DNA of 16,037 nt from Actinomycetes bacterium (GTDB lineage: Bacteria; Actinomycetota; Actinomycetes; Actinomycetales; Cellulomonadaceae): the NCBI GenBank assembly GCA_023412515.1, contig JAEYNO010000421.1, forward strand, positions 1-16,037. Reading direction: 5' to 3'. The position numbers were made by a program, and so were the translations under genes. Shown here piece by piece: positions 6,973 through 14,000 of the stretch. Each line of letters begins with the position of its first letter. The first letter of the stretch is position 1. The notes beneath the pieces were generated by a model that made no database searches, was not told the DNA's origin, and saw only the letters and a program-made list of their open reading frames with translations.

Positions 6973-7731
6973 ATGACCGAGGCCACCGGGGACGCCCGCC
7001 GGCACGTCGAGACGTTCGTCGACCGCGACCTGCGCGGCGCCCGGTTCGTGCGCAGCGACCTCACCGGCGCCGTCATGCGCGGCGTGCAGATCGGCGGCGC
7101 CGACATCGACGCGCCGTGGCTGCTCGACGGCGAGACCCGGCTCCTCGTCAACGGCGTCGACGTCGCGCCCTACGTCGACGCCGAGCTGGACCGCCGCTTC
7201 CCCGGCCGGGCGCTGCGCTCGGCCGGCACGCCCGACGGCCTCCGCGACGCGTGGGCAGCGGTCGAGGCCGCGTGGGCCGCCGCGCTCGCGCGCGCCGCCG
7301 CGCTGCCGCCCGGGTCCGTCGACGTGCAGGTCGACGGCGAGTGGTCGTTCGCGCAGACGTTGCGCCACCTCGTCATGGCCACCGACACGTGGCTGCGGCG
7401 CGCCGTCCTGGAGGTCGACGACCCGTACCACCCCATCGGCCAGCCGAACGTCGAGTACGCCGCCGACGGCCACGACCCCGCGGTCTTCGCCCCGGGCACC
7501 CCGGCGTACGCCGACGTGCTGGCGGCCCGCGCGGACCGTCAGCGACTCGTCCGCGAGCACCTCGCGACGGTCACGGCCGACGACCTCACGGGCGTCCGCC
7601 GCAACCCCTGGGCGGCCGACCAGCCCGAGACGGTGCTCGCGTGCCTGCACACGATCCTCGAGGAGGAGTGGGAGCACCTGCGCTACGCGTTGCGCGACCT
7701 GCACGTGCTGGAGGCCCGTGGCGTCGCCTGA
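6973..7731 (+). CDS. DinB-fold protein with pentapeptide-like N-terminus
   Basis: A 252-aa protein. Residues 91-245 look like the DinB/mycothiol-dependent maleylpyruvate isomerase-like four-helix fold, with WSFAQTLRHLVMATDTWLRR, and near the end LACLHTILEEEWEHLRYALRDL. H132, H226 and H235 are candidates for the family's metal-binding triad. The start (residues 17-46, RDLRGARFVRSDLTGAVMRG and onward) has A(D/N)LxG-like spacing resembling two to four turns of a pentapeptide-repeat helix. The biochemical role is unknown; relatives include thiol-dependent (mycothiol or bacillithiol) transferases. The ATG at 6973 fits the leaderless -10 in front. The next gene follows after 44 bp with its own promoter. 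Confidence 0.8.
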   Translation: MTEATGDARRHVETFVDRDLRGARFVRSDLTGAVMRGVQIGGADIDAPWLLDGETRLLVNGVDVAPYVDAELDRRFPGRALRSAGTPDGLRDAWAAVEAAWAAALARAAALPPGSVDVQVDGEWSFAQTLRHLVMATDTWLRRAVLEVDDPYHPIGQPNVEYAADGHDPAVFAPGTPAYADVLAARADRQRLVREHLATVTADDLTGVRRNPWAADQPETVLACLHTILEEEWEHLRYALRDLHVLEARGVA

Positions 7732-7763
7732 CGGCCGACCGGGCCGACGCCCGGGCGCCGCCG

Positions 7764-7769
7764 TACGCT
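7764..7769 (+). promoter_or_regulatory. -10 box of the PPOX-class gene (leaderless)
   Basis: TACGCT is followed by 6 nt (CGGGCG) and the GTG at 7776. No clear -35 box at 16-18 bp. It decides the start codon, since no ribosome site is present. Confidence 0.5.
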
Positions 7770-7775
7770 CGGGCG

Positions 7776-8180
7776 GTGCTCGCCCTCTCCGCACCCCGGC
7801 TCGCGTTCGTCACCGAACGCCACCTCGCGACGCTCACGACCTCGCGGGCGGACGGCACGCCGCACGTCGTGCCCGTGGCGTTCACCTGGGACGCGGCGGC
7901 GGGCGTCGCCCGGACCACGACCGGACCCGCGACCGTCAAGGCCGCGAACGCGCGCCGCGGGGACGGCCGCGGCGGCCCCGCCCGCGCCGCGCTGTGCCAG
8001 GTCGACGGCCGGCGCTGGCTCACGCTCGAGGGGACCGTGACCGTCACCGACGACCCCGACGAGCTCGCCGAGGCGCTGCGCCGGTACGCCGAGCGCTACC
8101 GCCCGCCCCGCGACGGCGTCGAGCGCGTCGTGCTGCGCCTCGCGGTCGACCGCGTGATGTCGTCGCGCGACCTGCGCTGA
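7776..8180 (+). CDS. PPOX-class F420/flavin-dependent oxidoreductase
   Basis: A 134-aa split-beta-barrel protein of the pyridoxamine-phosphate-oxidase-like superfamily, probably the F420-dependent (TIGR03618-type) branch. The start FVTERHLATLTTSRADGTPH is the family signature, followed by VVPVAFTWD, then TVKAANAR (the usual K-x2-N-x-R pattern), ALCQVDGRRWLTLEGTVTV and a C-terminal RYRPPRDGVERVVLRLAVDR. Members bind F420 or FMN and reduce diverse substrates; the substrate here is unknown. About eight extra residues (RGDGRGGP, 61-68) lie between the cofactor strand and ALCQV. It lies about 1.5 kb from the F420-reductase-like gene but is not in an operon with it, so a shared F420 pathway is only suggested. 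Confidence 0.87.
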   Translation: MLALSAPRLAFVTERHLATLTTSRADGTPHVVPVAFTWDAAAGVARTTTGPATVKAANARRGDGRGGPARAALCQVDGRRWLTLEGTVTVTDDPDELAEALRRYAERYRPPRDGVERVVLRLAVDRVMSSRDLR

Positions 8181-8181
8181 C

Positions 8182-8211
8182 ACGCGACCGCACCAGATGA
8201 GGACGTCGCGT
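8182..8211. terminator. Weak hairpin between convergent genes
   Basis: ACGCGAC (8182-8188) and GTCGCGT (8205-8211) form a 7-bp stem with a 16-nt loop in the 56-bp gap between the PPOX-class gene and the LuxR regulator, which converge here. A plausible but weak terminator. Confidence 0.3.
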
Positions 8212-8236
8212 CGCGCACCGGCTCAGCAGTGCGCCG

Positions 8237-10831
8237 TCAGCCCGGAGGCACGAGGTCGTCACCCCCCGGCACCGGGTAGTGGTGCGGCAGCAGCCCCAGC
8301 TGGTGGGCCCGCAGCAGCGCCGCCGCGCGATCGTGCACCCCGAGCTTCGCGTAGATCGCTGCCGCCTGCTTCTTCACGGTGTTGAGCGAGACCGTGAGCG
8401 CACCCGCGACCTCGGCGAGCGTGTCGTGCTCGACCATCGCCGAGAGAATGACCTTCTCGCGCAGAGTGAGGGTGACGAGCTCACCGCTCGCGGGGTACAT
8501 CTCGCGACAGGACGCGAGAGCGTCGAGGGCCGCCGCTGGGAGCACGAGGCCGCTCAGCTCCAGCAGACGCAGGAGGTCGCGCCGCGGCAGGCTCGCGTGC
8601 GGCAGCAGCATCCCGCTCCCCCGGCACAGCCGGTGCGCGGTCACGAACGCCGCCACGGCGGGCGCGCGGTCGTCCATGGCGAGCGCGGCGGCAGCCTTGA
8701 TCATGAGCAGCTCGGCCCGGTCCCTCCTCACCATGTGGGCGTCCCACGCGTTGACGGCGGCGATGCTGCGGGCCAGGGTGTGGTCGCCGGAGATCAGCGC
8801 CAGCCGTGCTCGCGGGACCGCGAGCTGCAGACGGTGCGGATCCAGCGCGCCGAGGTGACGGTCCGCCCGGTTCAGCTGCCCGAGGGCGAGGAAGAGCTCG
8901 GCGCGCACCCGTTCCAGGACGATGCGGTCCCGCCCGTCCAGGCGGGTGGGGCACTCGTGCAGCATCGCGACGTGGTTGACCGTGGAGGTCGCGACGACCG
9001 GGTCGCCGAAGAGCAGGGCGTACCTCACCCGTGCCCATGTCAGCACGGCCCACTCCTCGAACGAGTCCGTGCCGTCACCGGCACGGTCCAGGTGGTCAGC
9101 CGCGGTCGGGTCGAGGCGGTCCAGACGCAGCAGCGCCTCGGCCACGTCGGCGGGCCCCGAGGCCACACGCCGCAGCCGCTGCCGCGAGAGGTCGACGCCG
9201 TAGTGCGCCGCGAGATCGTTCTCGGCGCTGCGCGTCTGCCCGACGACCGCGGCGATCATGGCACGGTGGGCCGTCGCGGCGGAGACGACCAGGTGCACCC
9301 CTGCCGCCCGGGCGACGGTTGCCGCACCCGCGAGCTGGTTCATCGCCCCCTGCCAGTCGCCGTCGGCGAACGAGGCCAGCGCCGACTGCAGCTCGAACCA
9401 CGCGCGGGTGGTCCCCGTCGTCGGCGCGGCGCCTTCACCCAGGATCCGACGCCGGTGCTCCCGCGCGAGCCCCACCGCCGACCGGGAGTCGCCACCGACG
9501 CGGTCGACGATGATCTGGGAGGCGACGGCCATGGTGTCGGGCTCCTGACCGAGCTGCCGGTACCGGGAGGACAGCGGCACGGCCCAGCCGGCGTCGGCAT
9601 AGCTGCGGACGAGGTCGGCCGGCGCGACGCAGGTCGCGTCGCGCCGCAGCGACGAAGCGACCGACGAGGCGAGCACGAGAGAGGGGAACTCGGCCAGCAC
9701 GGGTCCGGGAAGATCGGCGTAGGCGACGCCGGTGTCCTCGGCATGCGCCGTGGCCAGGCGTACGCCGTGCGTGGTCCACATCAGGCTCAGCAGTGCCCAG
9801 TGCTCCGCAGCACGGGCGTGCCGGACGACACGCCCGGTCTGACCCTGCTCCTCATCGAGCGGCAGCTCGACCGCGATGACGCCGTGAGCGCGCCGAGCGA
9901 GGTCGCGGTGCTGCGACGTGAACGTCTCGGTGAGGACGTCCGCGACCAACGTGGGGAAGCGCCACGTGTCCCTGCCGCCGTCGGGATCGGGCGAACGGCG
10001 CAGCAGCCCGAGCTCCTCGAGGTCCGACAGCTGAGACAGGGCCTTCTCCCCCAGGTGCTCACCGGGGTCGGGCGGCGTGTCGGGCAGCAGCGCCCGAGCG
10101 AGCGGGAGGGTCACCTCGCCCGCCAACGACAGCGTCATCGCGCTCACGAGGTAGTCGTCGCCGCCGATCTGCGGCAGGACGTGCTCGCGCAGGTAGCGAC
10201 GCGCGGCCAGGACGCCTCTCCGGTCACGGCGGGCGTCCGCGCCCGCGAGCGCGATCCGCGCCGGCGCGAGCCAGCCGCCGAGGCGGTCGAGCAGGTCCGA
10301 GGACGACGCCGGGTCGAGCCGATGGCCCCACGCCCACGCGAGGAGCGGCAGCTCGTCCACCGTCGCATGCAGGTCGTCCCCCGTGACCACCGTCACAGGG
10401 GTCCGCCGGGCGCGGAGCCTGCGCTCGACCGGGTGCACGAGGCGGCTGACGACGACCAGGTGCAACCGGTCGCGGGCGAGCACCTGCTCGCTCAGCCGGG
10501 CCACCGCCGCGGCGTCGTCGAGGTAGTGCGCGTCGTCGACGACCAGGACCAGACGCCGCGGCGCGGCGGACAGGACGGCGTCGATCGTCGCGGGGAGCGC
10601 GTCGACCGCCGGTTCGTCGGCCGCGTTGACCCACCGGACCTCGTCCCCGCGCATCCGACGCCGGCGCAGCCAGCCCGCGACGAGCGTGGTCTTGCCCGTC
10701 CCGGTCACGCCTCTGACCGCGGTGAACGGCGACAGGGCGTCGAGCCTGCGGAGCAGCCGCTCCCGGTCGACCACGACGCCCGAGCTGCGCGGGATCCCCG
10801 CACCACCGGCAGCGGCTGGTGTGTGACGCAA
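8237..10831 (-). CDS. LAL-type LuxR-family regulator (STAND ATPase, MalT-like)
   Basis: An 864-aa transcriptional activator of the large ATP-binding LuxR type. The Walker A motif GVTGTGKTT is at residues 41-49 and Walker B LVLVVDDAHYLDD at about 94-106; a STAND NTPase region follows to about 340. Helical, TPR-like sequence fills the middle, and the C-terminal LuxR helix-turn-helix spans about 788-845 (LTLREKVILSAMVEHDTLAE, then SLNTVKKQAAAIYAKLGVHD). Such proteins usually sense a ligand through the helical region and oligomerise with ATP. The start is TTG at 10831: AGGAGG (10845-10840) lies 8 nt upstream, the best ribosome site in the window, and no better ATG or GTG is near. It lies downstream of the surface-protein gene on the same strand, separated by hairpins. 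The ligand and regulon are unknown. Confidence 0.9.
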   Translation of the reverse strand: MRHTPAAAGGAGIPRSSGVVVDRERLLRRLDALSPFTAVRGVTGTGKTTLVAGWLRRRRMRGDEVRWVNAADEPAVDALPATIDAVLSAAPRRLVLVVDDAHYLDDAAAVARLSEQVLARDRLHLVVVSRLVHPVERRLRARRTPVTVVTGDDLHATVDELPLLAWAWGHRLDPASSSDLLDRLGGWLAPARIALAGADARRDRRGVLAARRYLREHVLPQIGGDDYLVSAMTLSLAGEVTLPLARALLPDTPPDPGEHLGEKALSQLSDLEELGLLRRSPDPDGGRDTWRFPTLVADVLTETFTSQHRDLARRAHGVIAVELPLDEEQGQTGRVVRHARAAEHWALLSLMWTTHGVRLATAHAEDTGVAYADLPGPVLAEFPSLVLASSVASSLRRDATCVAPADLVRSYADAGWAVPLSSRYRQLGQEPDTMAVASQIIVDRVGGDSRSAVGLAREHRRRILGEGAAPTTGTTRAWFELQSALASFADGDWQGAMNQLAGAATVARAAGVHLVVSAATAHRAMIAAVVGQTRSAENDLAAHYGVDLSRQRLRRVASGPADVAEALLRLDRLDPTAADHLDRAGDGTDSFEEWAVLTWARVRYALLFGDPVVATSTVNHVAMLHECPTRLDGRDRIVLERVRAELFLALGQLNRADRHLGALDPHRLQLAVPRARLALISGDHTLARSIAAVNAWDAHMVRRDRAELLMIKAAAALAMDDRAPAVAAFVTAHRLCRGSGMLLPHASLPRRDLLRLLELSGLVLPAAALDALASCREMYPASGELVTLTLREKVILSAMVEHDTLAEVAGALTVSLNTVKKQAAAIYAKLGVHDRAAALLRAHQLGLLPHHYPVPGGDDLVPPG

Positions 10832-10839
10832 GGTGATCG

Positions 10840-10845
10840 CCTCCT
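10840..10845 (-). promoter_or_regulatory. Ribosome binding site deciding a TTG start
   Basis: Minus-strand AGGAGG sits 8 nt before TTG 10831 of the LAL regulator. This ideal site at ideal spacing fixes a rare TTG start. I found no strong promoter between it and the surface-protein gene. Confidence 0.75.
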
Positions 10846-10872
10846 GGGTCGAGGAGCTGACGCACGCGGCGC

Positions 10873-10917
10873 CCCGGCCCCGCCGACCTCATGGGGGGGA
10901 GGGTCGTCGGGGCCGGG
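10873..10917. terminator. Terminator hairpin after the surface-protein gene
   Basis: CCCGGCCCCGCCGACC (10873-10888) pairs with GGTCGTCGGGGCCGGG (10902-10917), 15 of 16 bp, with a 13-nt loop that holds a run of seven G. It lies about 90 bp past the stop of the LPFTG protein and 40 bp before the LAL regulator's start, so it would limit read-through between them. Confidence 0.65.
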
Positions 10918-10925
10918 ACACCGGT

Positions 10926-10955
10926 GGTTCACGCGCAGCCCCCTGAGCGTGAACC
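10926..10955. terminator. Second hairpin in the same gap
   Basis: GGTTCACGC (10926-10934) and GCGTGAACC (10947-10955) form a perfect 9-bp stem with a 12-nt loop. It could be part of a tandem terminator or an operator for the LAL regulator's promoter. A third, smaller repeat of CCGCCGGG and CCCGGCGG lies between this hairpin and the surface-protein stop. Confidence 0.45.
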
Positions 10956-11007
10956 GAGCCGCCGGGGCCGACCGCCACGACAGGCGCCCGGCGGCCGTCT
11001 GGTCAGG

Positions 11008-14000
11008 TCACATCAGGTCATCGATCGACACCTCACGACCGACGCCGTCACGGCGTCCCCCGCGACGTCGTCCGACGAGGACGGCCGCGCCGCCGAGCCC
11101 GAGCAGGGCGAGCACCGCCACCACCACCGACGTCACCTGGGCACCCGTGAACGGCAACCAGCCTCGTGGCCCGGCCGGCGGCGCCGGAGGGACGGGCGGC
11201 TCGTGCGACTCGTGCCAGGTGCACAACGGCGAACCCTCCGCGCAGACCGGCTCCTCGCCGGTGGGAGCGACGACGTTGGCGAGCCGGTGGTCTCCCTGCT
11301 GGTCGTAGGGCTTCACCTGCACGGTGTACGTGACGGTGCGGACCTCCCCGGGGGCGACCGTGCCGGTGATCCGGATCGACCCCTCGCCGGTCGTGGCCGA
11401 CAGGTCCTCGCCCGAGACCGTCGGCCCGGCGACGAGCACGGCGTCGTCGAGCACGCCCGACATGTCGTCGGTGTGGTCCACGGCCGCCGGCGCGGCCTGC
11501 GGGTCGGCGGACCGGTTGACGAACGTGATCGTGTAGGAGACCTCCTGCCCCGGGGCGACACGAGTGCCGGACTCCGGGTCGCTGGACTTCTCCACCGTCA
11601 CGTCGGAGACGTGGTTGACGGTGCAGTCCGGACGCTCCGGGTCGACAGGTACGCACCGACCCGCAGGCGGGTCCTCACCTGCCGGGACCAGGAAGTTCTC
11701 CAGACGGTCGTCACCACGCTGCCCGTCGGGACGCACCGTCACCTGGTACGCCACGGTGGCGTCCTCTCCCGGGTCGAGCTCGCCCGTCACCCTGAAGCGG
11801 CCGTCGGCGACGGCACCGACGCTGAGCGAACCGCCGGAGGCCACCGGCTGCCCCGTCACGTCCGCGTCGTCGAGGACGCCGCCGAGGACGTCCTCCCGGT
11901 CCACCGCGACCGGCGCGGTGCCGGTGCTCGCGAAGTGCAGAGTGTACGTCGCGGTGTCACCCGGGCGGAGGGGGGGGCCCCCGGGGGGGCGGGCCCCCCG
12001 GGGGGGGGGGGCCCCCCTCTTCCAGACGTCGAGCGCGCCGACGGGGTGCTCGGTGCACCACCCCGGTTCGCACGTCGTCGGCGGTTCCGTGCCCGTCGGG
12101 ACGACGACGTTCCGGAGCCGGTCGTCCCCACGCTCGCCGTCCGGCCGCACGGTCACCGTGTAGCCGACCGTCACCGTCTGGTCCGGCGCGAGCGCGCCGG
12201 TGACCCGAACCGTGCCGTCCGCGCCGTCGCTGGTCAGCAACGCGGGATCGCTGCTGACCGGCGCCCCGGTCAGGTCGGCGTCGTCCAGAACAGCAGCGAG
12301 GTCGTCCGTGACGTCGACGGCACCGAGGGCACGACCGGTGTTGGTGAAGGTCAGCGTGTACCGGACCTCCTGGCCGGCCTGCACACCGGCGCCCGGCGCC
12401 GGGTCGGAGGACTTGACGACGGCCACGCGGGGCAACGGTGTCACCGTGCAGGTCGCATCGCCGTCGGTGCACGTGGCAGGTGGCTCCTGCCCCGTGGGGA
12501 TCAGGAAGTTGTCGGCGGAGCTGTTCCCCCGACCGGCCTCGTCCCTCACCGTCACCTGGTAGGTCACGACCACCGTCTGGCCCGCGGCCAGCTCTCCCGT
12601 GGTCGTGAAGGCGTCGCCCGTCACAGCGGACACGCTCAGCGCGTCATCCGACGCCGTCGGATCTGTCGTGAGGTCGGCGTCGTCCAGCACGTCGGCCAGG
12701 AGGTCGGTGTGGTCGACCCGCGCGGGACCCGCGCCCTGGTTGTCGAACGTGAGGGTGTACGTCAGCACCGTCCCCGTGCCGACCGGAGCCGTGTCGGCGG
12801 AGACCGCCTTGCCGACCAGCAGCCGTCCGATCGGGGTCACGGTGCAGTCGGGACGGTCCACGTCGTCGGGCCGGCAGACGGGATCCGGCGGCGCGACGGG
12901 CGGGTCGTCCGGATCGTTCGGCACGAGGAAGTTCGCGGCGACGTCGTCGCCCCGCTCCCCGTCCGGCCTCACCGTCACCTGGTAGGACACCGTGGACGTC
13001 TCACCCGGCGGGACGCTGCCGGTGATCGTGATCCGGTCCCCGTCACGACCGACGGTGAGTCCGTCGTCGGACACGGGTTCCGCCGTGACGTCGGCGTCGT
13101 CGGTCACGTGGTCGAGCAGGTCCACGTGGTCCACGACCGCCGCCGCCTCACCGTCGTTCGCGAAGTACAGCGTGTAGGTCAGCACGCTGCCCGCCACCGC
13201 GGGGTCGTCGCTCGAGGAGACCTGCTTCCAGGCGGTGAGTCCGGAGCCCGGGACCTGGACGACGTCGCACGGAGCCGCACCGGGCACGGTCTGCTCCGCG
13301 GGAACGCACGCCACGTTGCGCAGGTCGTGGTCGCCGTCCCCCCGGTAGATGGCGGTGTACGTGACCGTCGCCGACTCGCCCGCGTCGAGAGCCCCCTGCC
13401 ACGAGAGCCTCGGCGCCTCGTAGGACACCTCACCCGTCGACGCCTCGGCGTCCTGCCCGAAGGTCGCCGCGTCCAGGACGTCCGTCAGATCGTCCACGAA
13501 GGACGCCGGAGCCTGCGCGGTGAACGCGCCGGGCCCGTCGTTGGTCACAGTGACCGTGTAGCGGACGGGGTCACCCACCGCGGGCAGGGTGGACCGGTCT
13601 GCGCTCTTGTCGATCCGCAGGCGAGGCAGCATCTGCTCGTGCTCGGCGCACGGCTCACCGGTGACGGTGTCCGTGCCGTCCTGCGGGGGGTCGCAGACCG
13701 GGGTCTGCGGGTCGTCCGGGTCCCGCGGCACCCACGCCACGTTGCGAACCCGACCGTCGCCGTCCGGACCGAGCGTGACCGTGTACGTCAGGTCGACGCT
13801 CTCCCCCGACGCCAGCGGTCCCGTCCAGGACAGCACCGGCTCCGCGTACGCGAGGGCACCGGGCCGGGTCGACGTGGCGTCCGCGTTGTAGGTCGCGTCG
13901 TCGAGCACGTCGGTCAGGTCGTCACGCACCACCGCCGGCGTCTCGGGCGTGAAGTCGGCCGCACCGGTGTTCGTGGCCCGGACGGTGTAGGTGACGGTGT

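Noticed and set aside
11003..11020. Direct repeat TCAGGTCA twice, 10 bp apart, at the end of the surface-protein gene
   Set aside because: It is largely the last codons and stop of the gene plus two bases of spacer; too short and isolated to call an attachment or binding site.
8279..11308. Plus-strand open frame of about 1000 codons opposite the LAL regulator
   Set aside because: The minus strand encodes Walker A, Walker B and a LuxR HTH with an ideal ribosome site; the plus frame has none of these features and spans two genes and a terminator.
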